Positions 10,601 through 17,898 of a DNA stretch of 64,000 bases are shown one piece after another (position 1 is the first letter of the stretch; each line of letters opens with the position of its first letter). Under the pieces are notes generated by a model. It saw nothing but the letters and a program-made list of their open reading frames with translations. It searched no databases and was not told the DNA's origin. The stretch spans positions 9,262 to 73,261 of the forward strand of contig CAYLXB010000009.1 in assembly GCA_964387495.1 (NCBI GenBank), in the 5' to 3' direction. This stretch comes from DSXF01 sp964387495. Its GTDB lineage: Bacteria; Chloroflexota; Anaerolineae; Anaerolineales; Villigracilaceae. The position numbers and the translations under genes are program-made.

Positions 10601-10787
10601 CTACAACACCCCGCCCGAACCGCCGACGGAGATCCCGCCCACAGAGATTCCACCGACTGAAATACCGCCCACTGAGGTGCCTCCTACCGAGATTCCGCCC
10701 ACTGAAATTCCTCCTACAGAGATCCCGCCCACTGAAATTCTGCCCACCGAGGTGCCGCCCACTGAGGCACCAATCCCCACACCATAG
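7620..10787 (+). CDS. class A penicillin-binding protein (GT51 transglycosylase + transpeptidase)
   Basis: 1055 residues. A Pro-rich cytoplasmic region (about 1-127) precedes one membrane helix (about 130-155). The transglycosylase has ATEDKEFYNHPGFDP (catalytic Glu) and STITQQLARNLLF. The transpeptidase has the serine motif SSIK (near 515), SYN, and KTGTTNDFRDNW (near 715). It builds and cross-links peptidoglycan outside the membrane. The C-terminus adds about 55 residues of P-P-T-E-I/V repeats, probably a stiff extracellular stalk. Between the catalytic part and the repeats is a beta-rich region (about 900-1000). A complete PBP1A-like protein implies a peptidoglycan wall. Confidence 0.93.
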   Translation: MSDLRLPESEDPAEKFYRLLASEEETLPDPQDAPEPGEETQPHFSPTAALAGRSPIPPPPAGGSIHITPPAIDRDGMPLPRRVDQVDPAGTRVTPSAYSSRQTTPPPPLGPRPVQPAPRSPINWNKSLGCLMRGMVVMLFGLVALGLLAGSMLIYQYYRIAATLPAVDDLKARASQFETTRILDRNGRVLYEILDPNAGRRTFIPLQRISPNLVAATIATEDKEFYNHPGFDPIALVRALWQNYTSGEIVSGASTITQQLARNLLFSPEERVEQTYTRKAREIILAAEITRRYSKDDILELYLNESYYGNLAYGIEAAAETYFGTTADKLTLGQAAFLAGLPQAPAVYDVYTNRDATLYRQQQVLVLMYQASEEEGCIYVSNSPQPVCVDPPSATTAAAEIKDYVFQPPVSNVTYPHWVQYVRSLLEEQYDPQTIYRSGFTVTTTLDPALQDAAQQMVSTQVAALADKNVQNGALVAIRPSTGEILAMVGSADFYNENIDGQVNMAVSPTRQPGSSIKPLTYVAAFEKGWTPATLIWDVPSEFPPSGSPDDPREPYIPVNYDGRVHGPVTVRTALANSYNIPAVKTLQFVGVYDDPQTPLPDGLVEFAHRLGVNSLSRPDYGLALTLGGGDVSLIEMTGAFAVFANGGKRVPPAAILKIVDFQGNVVYEYQPQQGEQVVRPEHAFLISSILSDNEARAPMFGRNSVLALPFPVAAKTGTTNDFRDNWTLGYTPDLAVGTWVGNADYTPMVGTTGLTGAAPIWSNFMQFAVPQLTGGQPTPFIPPAGIVDKVICELSGTEPSQWCESQRREYFASDQPPLPAGKDLLRRIDLDTWTGLEASPACPDFTEEQKVMNVEDEWARKWFKTQEGKQWLDDHDFPRNPVFAPQRECRDDDPHPRLEFVGLKPGMVVGDQDLVIRGIADGGDLFASWQLDYGMGEKPQDWIMLERSRQPARTREQLYTWSLGNVDNGIVTLRLTVYSTEDGYAERLIRIEVYNTPPEPPTEIPPTEIPPTEIPPTEVPPTEIPPTEIPPTEIPPTEILPTEVPPTEAPIPTP
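10612..10780 (+). repeat. 15-base coding repeats (PPTEI/V)
   Basis: About eleven tandem degenerate 15-base units of the form CCGCCCACTGAGATT at the 3' end of the penicillin-binding protein gene. Third-position differences between units suggest an old array kept for its protein sequence. Confidence 0.85.
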
Positions 10788-10806
10788 GGTGGAACCGGTC
10801 AAACGC

Positions 10807-13029
10807 CTAAAACATCATCAACTGTCCCGCAGCATGCTCGACCGGGTCGCTGTTGATCTGTTCATCCCAGGTCCGGCGGTTGATTACGGGAATCTCGGCC
10901 AGTGCGCGTACATGGCGGAACTTGATAAATCGCCAGCCGAGTGCGGCCCCTCGCAGCACCGGGTCGCGCCGCAGTTTGTATGCCAGCAGGCTGGCTCGCC
11001 CCCCCGGCAGCACCAGCAGGCTTTGTGCGGCTGGATGGGGGTTGCGGGCAAAGATACGCCCGGCAATTGCAGATGCCGTCAGGAAAAAAACATATGCCAG
11101 GTTATCCCCCTCCTGCCACATCAGCAGGTTGGGCTCCGGGCTGGTGATCTGGTACTCCAGTCTCTGTCCGATGCCCCGGATCAGGCTGGCAATTGTCTCC
11201 AGGTCGGCCCGCCGGGTTGCGGGGATGTCTTCAAGGCGCAAACGCCAGCGGCCTTCGGCCTGCAGGCCGTATGAGTCCAGCACAGCCTGCAGCAGTGCGC
11301 GCGGCGGGGTGAGCAGGCCGGGGAACTTTCCGTAAAGATCGCCCTCGATCTCAGTCAGGCTGCTGTCCGGGTGGCGTGCCAGGAAACGCACAGCTTCCAT
11401 CTCCACGCGGTCGGGCAGCGGCTCGGCCTGGTCGCTGGCTGAGGCCAGCCCCCACAGGCCGGCTTCCACGCCATGCGCTCCGGCATCATGGTGGGTCAGA
11501 CCATCACAGGTACGCAGAGTCTGCTGAACCACGGCGTTCGTCTCCGCCAGGCACAGGTTGATCGCCTGTGCAGGGCGCGTTAGCATCCCGGCCTCCGCCA
11601 GGGCGGATAAACCGGCAGCATGCAGGTGGAAGTAGGTGGCGGCCTCGCCGCGCTGGCGCAGGTATTCCAGCAGGGCTGCCCGCATCGTTGCCGTCTCCGG
11701 CGCCGAACCGGGGCTGGCCATCTGGGCGCGCCGCCTCCAACCGATCTGCACCGGGTCATGCACAGTGCGCACTGCACACGTCTGCAGTTCAAATCCGGCA
11801 AGGTCCGCGGCCGCAAGCACTGCGTTCAGGAATAGCGGTTCGGCTTCAGCCGCTAGTCCAAAGAATGGGGTCTCCGGAGAAAGCAGCTCGAACAGGTGTT
11901 TGAAGGCTGCCTGCAGGGCTTCGGCATGCCAGTCCCAGTCATAGCGCCGCCGGCGCAGCACGCTTTTGAAAGGTGCAGCCGCCTCCCGCCCCCACAGCCA
12001 TCCCGCCCACAACGCTGAAAGAGTCCAGAAAGCTTGGTTGGGGCGCGGGATGGCCGCCAGTACAGCCTGGTAAGGCATCTCACTCGTGCGTGCAGCCAGG
12101 TCTTTTAACCGGCCATCGAAAATGCACAACCCTGCACCCTCCGGTACCTGTGGCCAGGCCGTGACCCGTACCGGCTGCCCGCTGTCAGACCACACCCCCA
12201 GCGCCTCTTCAAGCGCCAGCCATACATTGCTCTCGCGGAACTGCGCTGGTAGATTCAATTGTTTCGGCCGCGGCCGCTGGGTGGGGTGTGGCCACAAGCT
12301 GTTGGCAATGTCGCAGGCAGATAGTAATAGGGCCTCCAGGGCACGCCGCCGTACCGGGGTCAATTCCAGGTTATCCAGCCGGTTGATCAGGGTAGCCAGG
12401 GCATAGAGCGGGCGAGGCAGGTAATGGTTGAGTGCCTCCTCCGCGTATTCTCGATCGGGGTCATCCAGCGGGGCCACCCGCTCCAGCACCCGCGCCCGGT
12501 GCAGTTTACCGGTTTCAGCCGCCCGGCGGGCGCGTTCGACATCTGCTGCCGTGCACAGGCGTTCGCCGTGCTCGCCGCAGGCCGGGCAGGCATAGACGCG
12601 TCCGTATGGCGCCTCGGCGCCTTTTCGCCACAGGAATGCCTGGGCCGGTACCTGGCGTTGGCAGTTGGCGCACTCGGTCATGTACAGGGATTGGACATGG
12701 GTCTCGAGCCGCTCTTCCCCTTTGCGGGCAGACGAAAGTTCGGCCAGTGCGGCCTTCAGGTCAGGATCGGGCACGGGAACGGCGCGGCACTCGAGCAGGA
12801 AGCGCGCCACCGGATTGTTGGCCGCCACCAGCACCCGGTACCCGGCACGGGCCGCCTCCACGGCCAATTGGGGTGAAAACCCAAAAGGATCCAGCAGCCA
12901 CGCCCCGGCAGGGATTCGCTTTGCCAGCCAGGCTGCCCCTGTGCCCTGTTCCAGCGGCGGCAGGAAACGTCCCAGAGCGCTTGGCCTGGACGGCATTACC
13001 CCTGGCAGGTAAGGGAAGGACACGTCCAT
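10807..13029 (-). CDS. DUF1156-like DNA methyltransferase homolog, probably catalytically degenerate
   Basis: 740 residues. The N-terminal half resembles large adenine-specific methyltransferases: a SAM-site-like LLDPFGFSPQLAVEAARAGY followed by NNPVARFLLE, and a zinc ribbon (CANC near 115, CPAC near 145). Where those enzymes have DPPY followed by an LSDFFYVWL-like helix, this protein has AAIPRPNQAFWTLSALWAGW, so the catalytic tetrapeptide is lost. The C-terminal third is predicted helical and wHTH-like (SLTEIEGDLYGKFPGLLTPP). It may bind DNA without methylating it. A consensus promoter sits directly upstream. Confidence 0.6.
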   Translation of the reverse strand: MDVSFPYLPGVMPSRPSALGRFLPPLEQGTGAAWLAKRIPAGAWLLDPFGFSPQLAVEAARAGYRVLVAANNPVARFLLECRAVPVPDPDLKAALAELSSARKGEERLETHVQSLYMTECANCQRQVPAQAFLWRKGAEAPYGRVYACPACGEHGERLCTAADVERARRAAETGKLHRARVLERVAPLDDPDREYAEEALNHYLPRPLYALATLINRLDNLELTPVRRRALEALLLSACDIANSLWPHPTQRPRPKQLNLPAQFRESNVWLALEEALGVWSDSGQPVRVTAWPQVPEGAGLCIFDGRLKDLAARTSEMPYQAVLAAIPRPNQAFWTLSALWAGWLWGREAAAPFKSVLRRRRYDWDWHAEALQAAFKHLFELLSPETPFFGLAAEAEPLFLNAVLAAADLAGFELQTCAVRTVHDPVQIGWRRRAQMASPGSAPETATMRAALLEYLRQRGEAATYFHLHAAGLSALAEAGMLTRPAQAINLCLAETNAVVQQTLRTCDGLTHHDAGAHGVEAGLWGLASASDQAEPLPDRVEMEAVRFLARHPDSSLTEIEGDLYGKFPGLLTPPRALLQAVLDSYGLQAEGRWRLRLEDIPATRRADLETIASLIRGIGQRLEYQITSPEPNLLMWQEGDNLAYVFFLTASAIAGRIFARNPHPAAQSLLVLPGGRASLLAYKLRRDPVLRGAALGWRFIKFRHVRALAEIPVINRRTWDEQINSDPVEHAAGQLMMF

Positions 13030-13037
13030 TTGATAAC

Positions 13038-13066
13038 ATTATACAGAACGGGAACATGAAAGACAA
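13038..13066 (-). promoter_or_regulatory. promoter for the methyltransferase-like gene, near-leaderless
   Basis: On the - strand, TTGTCT (13061-13066) and TATAAT (13038-13043) are separated by 17 bases. Only 8 bases lie between the -10 box and the ATG at 13029, so the transcript should start within a base or two of the start codon. Confidence 0.65.
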
Positions 13067-13074
13067 CCGGCCTG

Positions 13075-13944
13075 TCAGGCTTTTTTGAGTGGTTGAAATC
13101 CCTCTCCCAGCGCCTCGTGCACTGAACCGATCACCATGAAGGCCTGCGGATCGGCCTCGTGGACGATGGTTTTGAGTTGCTGGACTTCCGCGCGCGTCAC
13201 CACGCAGTACAGCACCGGGCGCGCCTCCCCGCTGTACCCGCCCCGCGCAGGCAGAACGGTCACCCCGCGTTCGAGGGAGTTCATGATCTGCCGGCTCACT
13301 TCATCCTCCTGGGTGGTGACAATCAGCGCCGTGCGCACGGTGCTCGCCCCCTCAAGGGTGCTGTCTGCCACCAGGCCGCTCACATACAGCGTGACCAGCG
13401 CATATAGCGCCTCCTTCCAGCCGAAGACCAGCCCCGCGGCCAGGATGACAACCGTATCCACCATCAGGTAACTCTGCGTCATCGGCACGCCGCGCCAGTG
13501 GTTGAGGATCCGCGCCAGCACGTCGCTGCCGCCGCTGGTGCCCTGCCCTCGGTAGACCAGGCCGTAACCGATGCCGCTCACCACCGCCCCATACAGAGCA
13601 TTCAGGAAGATGTCATCCGTCAATCCTTGCCCAGGCAGGAACAGTACCAGGAGATCCACGCTGAACGAATACAGCAGGATGGCCGCTGCGGTTCGGCTGG
13701 CAAAGCGCCGCCCGCCCAGGAAGCGCCAGCCAAGCAGGAAGAGCGGCACATTGCCGGCCAGCACCATCAAGCCGATTGGCCACCCGGTATAGTGGTTGAT
13801 CAACTGCGCGATGCCGCTCACCCCGCCCGAAGCCAGCCTGGCCGGGATGAGGAAGAGCCGCAGCCCCAGGGCCTGTACCAGCACCCCCGCCAGGATCAGG
13901 GCATAATCGCGCAGTTCACGCCACAGATGTCGTGACGCCTTCAA
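13075..13944 (-). CDS. YitT family membrane protein
   Basis: 289 residues. An N-terminal block of five to six membrane helices (DUF161-like) carries IPARLASGGVSGIAQLIN and YRGQGTSGGSDVLARIL, both typical of YitT. A soluble C-terminal DUF2179 domain follows (about 200-285; ARGGYSGEARPVLYCVVTRA). The start codon is TTG at 13944, preceded by GAGGGG at a good distance and lying 4 bases after the upstream gene's stop, so translation is probably coupled. The transported substrate is not known. Confidence 0.9.
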   Translation of the reverse strand: MKASRHLWRELRDYALILAGVLVQALGLRLFLIPARLASGGVSGIAQLINHYTGWPIGLMVLAGNVPLFLLGWRFLGGRRFASRTAAAILLYSFSVDLLVLFLPGQGLTDDIFLNALYGAVVSGIGYGLVYRGQGTSGGSDVLARILNHWRGVPMTQSYLMVDTVVILAAGLVFGWKEALYALVTLYVSGLVADSTLEGASTVRTALIVTTQEDEVSRQIMNSLERGVTVLPARGGYSGEARPVLYCVVTRAEVQQLKTIVHEADPQAFMVIGSVHEALGEGFQPLKKA

Positions 13945-13948
13945 TCCG

Positions 13949-14839
13949 CTACCCCTCGCGTAATTTCACACCGGCCAGCTGCTCGATCACGCCCACCACA
14001 GCCGAGTTGTCCAGGTCGCCCATATCCATCTCCAGCATGGCATTGAACAACTGCGCATCCACCGCCACCGAGGGCACCGGGATGCCGTACTCCCGCGCCG
14101 TCTCCAGGATGATGTTCAAGTCCTTGGCCTGCATGTAAGCTTTGAAGCCCGGCGCCCGGTTGCCAGAGAACAGCCGCGGCGGCTTGACATCCAGGGTCCA
14201 GCACTGCGCCGCGCCTGCCTTGATCGCTTCCACAACTTTCTGGGGCTCCGCGCCGCACTTCTGGGCAAAGATCAGCAGTTCGCCCATGGCCACCATTTGT
14301 GCCGCCACCATGATCTGGTTGGCCGCCTTGGCAATCTGTCCCGCGCCTGCCTCGCCGACATGGGTGATGGTCTTGCCCATGGCCTGAAAGACCGGCAGTA
14401 CCTTTTCCAGCGCTTCCGCCGGCCCGCCAACCATGATGGTCAGGGTTGCGTTGCGTGCCCCAATATCGCCGCCCGAGACGGGTGCGTCCAGGCTCAGGAC
14501 ACTTTTTTCGGCCAGCCGGGCGGCAATTGCCCGTGCCGTACCCGGTTTGATGGTCGAATTATCCACCCAGATCAGGCTGGGATGCGCCCCCTCGATGATC
14601 CCCTTGGCGCCCAGCGTCACCAGTTCCACATCAGGCGTATCCGGCAGGTTCGTGAAAACCACGTCCACCTGGGCCGCCACTTCAGCTGGTGAAAACGCCG
14701 GCGTGGCGCCCTCTGCGGCCAGTTCGTCCACCGCCGCGCGGGAACGGTTGTGTACCACCACCGGGAACCCGGCTTTCAAAATGTTGCGGGCGATGGACTT
14801 CCCCATCAGCCCCAGGCCGATATATCCGACTTTCAACAT
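13949..14839 (-). CDS. 3-hydroxyisobutyrate dehydrogenase / tartronate semialdehyde reductase family oxidoreductase
   Basis: 296 residues. The Rossmann motif GYIGLGLMGKSIARNI with NRS after the second strand suggests NADP(H). The substrate motif DAPVSGGDIGARNATLTIMV and the catalytic-Lys helix AGQIAKAANQIMVAAQ are canonical for beta-hydroxyacid dehydrogenases. The start at 14839 fits AAGGAG six bases away; the ATG at 14845 abuts that site. It is followed 4 bases later by the YitT gene. The precise substrate (3-hydroxyisobutyrate, glycerate or another) is undetermined. Confidence 0.9.
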   Translation of the reverse strand: MLKVGYIGLGLMGKSIARNILKAGFPVVVHNRSRAAVDELAAEGATPAFSPAEVAAQVDVVFTNLPDTPDVELVTLGAKGIIEGAHPSLIWVDNSTIKPGTARAIAARLAEKSVLSLDAPVSGGDIGARNATLTIMVGGPAEALEKVLPVFQAMGKTITHVGEAGAGQIAKAANQIMVAAQMVAMGELLIFAQKCGAEPQKVVEAIKAGAAQCWTLDVKPPRLFSGNRAPGFKAYMQAKDLNIILETAREYGIPVPSVAVDAQLFNAMLEMDMGDLDNSAVVGVIEQLAGVKLREG

Positions 14840-14856
14840 GGACATCTCCTTGATCT

Positions 14857-14930
14857 TTGGATTGTGGATTTGGATTGTAGATTTGGATCGTAGCTACGGA
14901 TCGAAGGTCTGGATTGTAGAAATGGAATGG
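14857..14930. repeat. degenerate 7-8 base repeats
   Basis: Imperfect tandem copies built from GGATTGTAGATTT-like units (TGGATTGTGGATT, TGGATTGTAGATT, TGGATCGTAG, TGGATTGTAGAAA) between the dehydrogenase and SIMPL genes. Similar low-complexity heptamers occur at 20084-20124. Confidence 0.6.
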
Positions 14931-14990
14931 GGAAATTATACCCGCACTGGTACCTCGCCCCGCCAAGATTCCTATGCCTACTACCTGCCC

Positions 14991-15030
14991 AAAACAAGAC
15001 CCTCCCCCGGCGCCGGGCGTCAGGGGAGGG
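14991..15030 (-). terminator. terminator of the SIMPL gene
   Basis: On the - strand, CCCTCCCC (15030-15023) pairs with GGGGAGGG (15007-15000), and a T-rich stretch (CTTGTTTT) follows. It lies 23 bases past the SIMPL stop. Confidence 0.7.
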
Positions 15031-15052
15031 CAGAAAGGTGAAACAGGCGATC

Positions 15053-15787
15053 TTACTTGATATCGTAGTTCAACGTTACATTGACCGTCAGGGTCAGCTG
15101 GCCGGGTTGGATCGGCACTGCAGCCGCCTCGGCTGCCATCCCGCCGCCGCCCTTGCCGTAAGCATCCATCACCGGGTAGGGCGCGCTGTCATAGAAACTG
15201 ATGGACTGGATCTCGCCCAGCGTCACACCTGCTGCCTCGGCCAGTTCCTCTGCCTGAGTCTTGGCATTCTTGACTGCCTCGGCCCGCGCCTTGCGCAGGG
15301 CTTCGGTCTTGTCGGCCAGGTCGAACTGGATGCTGTTGATGCTATTGGCGCCCGACTGGATGGCGGTGTCCAGCAATTCACCCAGGCTGTCCAGTTTGCG
15401 TACTTTCACGTAGACCGAATTGTCCACAACATACTTGGTATCCAGCGGCTGCCCCGTCTGCGGATCGTACTGCTGGCTGGGCCAGATGCTGAAGTTGGAG
15501 GTATTGATATCCTTCTTGTCTACGCCGGCCGCGACCAGGGCGTCGATCACCTTGGTGGTGCTGGCCGTGTTCTCGGCAACCGCATCTGCTGCGGTCCCGC
15601 TTTCGGTGTGCACACCGATGTAGATATAGGCAATATCGGGCGTCATCGCCACCTGGCCTGCGCCGGTTACGCTTAAAGTATGCGGGTTGGGCTGGCTGTA
15701 GACCGTGATCGGTCCGCCCGGCTGGCAGGCGCTCAACAGACCGGCAAGCACCAGGATGGTAAGAATGAACATGAATTTGGAACGCAT
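15053..15787 (-). CDS. SIMPL domain (DUF541) lipoprotein
   Basis: 244 residues. The signal peptide ends in a lipobox (LAGLLSAC). The SIMPL pattern is clear: HTLSVTGAGQVAMTPDIAYI at the start, VYVKVRKLDSLGELLDTAIQ in the middle, and LRKARAEAVKNAKTQAEELA near 165-185. These are envelope proteins of poorly defined role, linked in other bacteria to stress resistance. AAGGAG precedes the ATG. It is transcribed alone, with a terminator behind it. Confidence 0.9.
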   Translation of the reverse strand: MRSKFMFILTILVLAGLLSACQPGGPITVYSQPNPHTLSVTGAGQVAMTPDIAYIYIGVHTESGTAADAVAENTASTTKVIDALVAAGVDKKDINTSNFSIWPSQQYDPQTGQPLDTKYVVDNSVYVKVRKLDSLGELLDTAIQSGANSINSIQFDLADKTEALRKARAEAVKNAKTQAEELAEAAGVTLGEIQSISFYDSAPYPVMDAYGKGGGGMAAEAAAVPIQPGQLTLTVNVTLNYDIK

Positions 15788-15850
15788 GTTGAAACTCCTT
15801 TTCGTTTATTTTCCTGATGACGTAAAAACCGGGAAAAAAGTTCCCGGCAC

Positions 15851-15879
15851 TTGTATTTTACTCGATTTGCCTGTAGAAT
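15851..15879 (+). promoter_or_regulatory. promoter of nurA
   Basis: TTGTAT (15851-15856) and TAGAAT (15874-15879), spacer 17 bases, 43 bases before the nurA start codon. It may drive the whole DNA-processing cluster. Confidence 0.65.
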
Positions 15880-15922
15880 CTGCACAGATGTTCTATTGAC
15901 GTAAGCGCACACAGGAGACTCG

Positions 15923-17098
15923 ATGGCCCTAAACTTTCAGCAGATCTTCGAAAAGATCAAAGCGATTGGCCTTGAAGCCCGCTCCCGCCGGGAAAAACTG
16001 GAAAGCCTTCGGGAAAACGCCCGCCGCCTGCTTGAAGACTGGGCCGGTAAATCCGCAGAACTGAACGACAAGCTGGAACGCGCCCGCCTGACTGACCCAT
16101 CCCTGCGTTGTGCAATCCCGCTGGACGAAGCCCTGAACATTGCCCGGCAGCCGGGACCCGCCCCTTCTGAAGTGACCCTGCTCGCTGCTGATGGCTCCCA
16201 GATTGCCCCTGACCGGCATGCCGCCCTCTACTACGGCTTGGTTAACGTAGGCGCCATCTCCATGGAAACCGGTTCCGGCCGCGTCCCCGCCGTCTTCACC
16301 GACAGTCACCTGCTCTTCGACGACGAGATGTACACCGAAACCGGTCTGTTGTCGGTTGAGGCCGTCGAACTCCAGCGCGACATTGCCGAACGGCGCATAC
16401 TGCTCGACCTCGCTCAGCAGGTCACAGGCCCCTGCGTGGCCATCACCGACGGCCCGCTCGAATTGTGGGGCGCCAAGGGCGGCAGTGAAGAAGACTATCG
16501 CCGGAACATCGAAATCCACAAGTCCATCCTCTCGCAGATGCAGTCCCGCCATGCCATCGTCGCCGGTTACGTGGACAAGCCCGCCGCGGACCTGGTCGTC
16601 CGTCTGCTGGAAATCGCCCGGCTCTCCTCGGATGAAGAGTTCAGGGAAATCCGCACCTGGCATCCCCTGCGCGGCGTGACCGACCTCTGGCTGTTCGGCC
16701 AGGTTTTACAGGCCGGCCAGCGCTCGGCTGTCTTTGGCTTGCAATCCGGCTCGCGCGCTCACTATACCGGCAGCCTGGCCCTGCACTTCTTCTACCTGAA
16801 CGTCGGCGAAGGGCAGCATGCCTCCCTGGTGCGGGTTGAGATCCCCAAATGGGTGGCGGACGATGCAGAAAAATTGGATATACTTCATACATCTCTGCTC
16901 GGCCAGTGCCGCATGCTGGGCGCCCGGCCTTACCCCTACATCCTGCACCGCGCCCACGAGATCGCCGTGGTCAGGTTCGAGGAGAAGGAACAAGTCGAGC
17001 AGATGCTTGCCCTCGAACTGCGCCGTTCCGGTAGCGCAGTGGGCGAAAAATCCGGCAAGCAGTCGGCCAAGGATTTGCCGGGAAAGGCAAAAAGATGA
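15923..17098 (+). CDS. nurA: NurA-like DNA double-strand-break repair nuclease
   Basis: 391 residues. After a coiled-coil-like N-terminus (residues 1-60) comes LLAADGSQIAPDRHAALYYG, the NurA metal-site motif with the first catalytic Asp. Other NurA features are AITDGPLELWG (second acidic site), SRHAIVAGYVDKPAADLVVR and a C-terminal PYILHRAHEIAVV. NurA is a 5'-3' nuclease that works with the HerA translocase in DNA end resection. HerA is encoded 3 kb downstream with five co-directional genes between. The C-terminal tail is Lys/Gly/Ser-rich. Confidence 0.85.
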   Translation: MALNFQQIFEKIKAIGLEARSRREKLESLRENARRLLEDWAGKSAELNDKLERARLTDPSLRCAIPLDEALNIARQPGPAPSEVTLLAADGSQIAPDRHAALYYGLVNVGAISMETGSGRVPAVFTDSHLLFDDEMYTETGLLSVEAVELQRDIAERRILLDLAQQVTGPCVAITDGPLELWGAKGGSEEDYRRNIEIHKSILSQMQSRHAIVAGYVDKPAADLVVRLLEIARLSSDEEFREIRTWHPLRGVTDLWLFGQVLQAGQRSAVFGLQSGSRAHYTGSLALHFFYLNVGEGQHASLVRVEIPKWVADDAEKLDILHTSLLGQCRMLGARPYPYILHRAHEIAVVRFEEKEQVEQMLALELRRSGSAVGEKSGKQSAKDLPGKAKR

Positions 17099-17127
17099 TG
17101 CGGCCGCATTTCGCTTCCGGCAGCTGG

Positions 17128-17151
17128 GATTTGTTCCTCGATTTGTTCCTC
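17128..17151 (+). repeat. 12-base tandem duplication
   Basis: GATTTGTTCCTC occurs twice head to tail in the 199-base gap after nurA. Nothing else is recognised in that gap apart from AAGGAG before the next gene. Confidence 0.6.
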
Positions 17152-17297
17152 GGAAACAATTCGTCTGGAGATTCTGGCGGGGTCTTGATCAAACTGGAAA
17201 GCGATTTTTACGGAGTCGCAGATTGTCATGCCTGGCAGGGCCGGGTCCCCGCCGGGCATATTAAAACGCTCCCATCCGGGAAGGAGTCAGAGAGAAA

Positions 17298-17891
17298 ATG
17301 ACATCCCTGCAGATCGGACATTTATTACGCGCCGGCACGACCGGCTTTGTGGCCGGTTGTGCCGTCCCGCAGTTGGACGCCCCGGCCCTGGGGAGCTTGG
17401 TGCGCGCCCCGCTGGACGAAAGATACAGCGTGTACGGCCTGATCACCGACATTCACATTGACGATGATGGACTGGTGCGCCAGTTGGTCACAGCCGGCGA
17501 TATCAGCCCCGAGGTCATGCACGACAACCGCGAGCGGCGCATCGTCCCGGTCGAGATGTCGGTTCTGGCCGTGGGATACGAGCAGGGTGGCCGGCTTTCG
17601 CACCTCCTGCCGCCGCGCCCGCCGCTCAGCCTGGACGTCATCTATCTCTGCTCCGATGCCGAACTGGTCAGGTTCACCGCCGCCGGCCGGTTCGGCTATT
17701 TCCGCCACATCCTGCGCGCCGCGGATATCCCCACCGGCGAGGTGCTGGCCGCCCACATCCGGCAGGTCTCTTCCGCGCGCCGGGATGATTCCTGGGCCGG
17801 GGAAGCCACCCGGGAGTTGATCACCCTGCTGCGTGACGACTACCCGGCCCTCATGTCCGTGCTGGGTGCGCTGGCTGAAGTTATCTCGTAG
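17298..17891 (+). CDS. small HAS-barrel-like protein of the NurA/HerA cluster
   Basis: 197 residues, no catalytic motif. The first half looks like a small beta-barrel: IGHLLRAGTTGFVAG, LGSLVRAP, then VYGLITDIHI, which resembles FYGLVTDLQL in the N-terminal barrel of HerA here. A conserved LPPRPPLSLDVIY follows, and the C-terminal half is helical. I infer a free-standing HAS-barrel protein, perhaps an adaptor for HerA or NurA. It is the second gene of the cluster; the methyltransferase starts 8 bases after its stop. Confidence 0.6.
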   Translation: MTSLQIGHLLRAGTTGFVAGCAVPQLDAPALGSLVRAPLDERYSVYGLITDIHIDDDGLVRQLVTAGDISPEVMHDNRERRIVPVEMSVLAVGYEQGGRLSHLLPPRPPLSLDVIYLCSDAELVRFTAAGRFGYFRHILRAADIPTGEVLAAHIRQVSSARRDDSWAGEATRELITLLRDDYPALMSVLGALAEVIS

Positions 17892-17898
17892 GGCTTAT

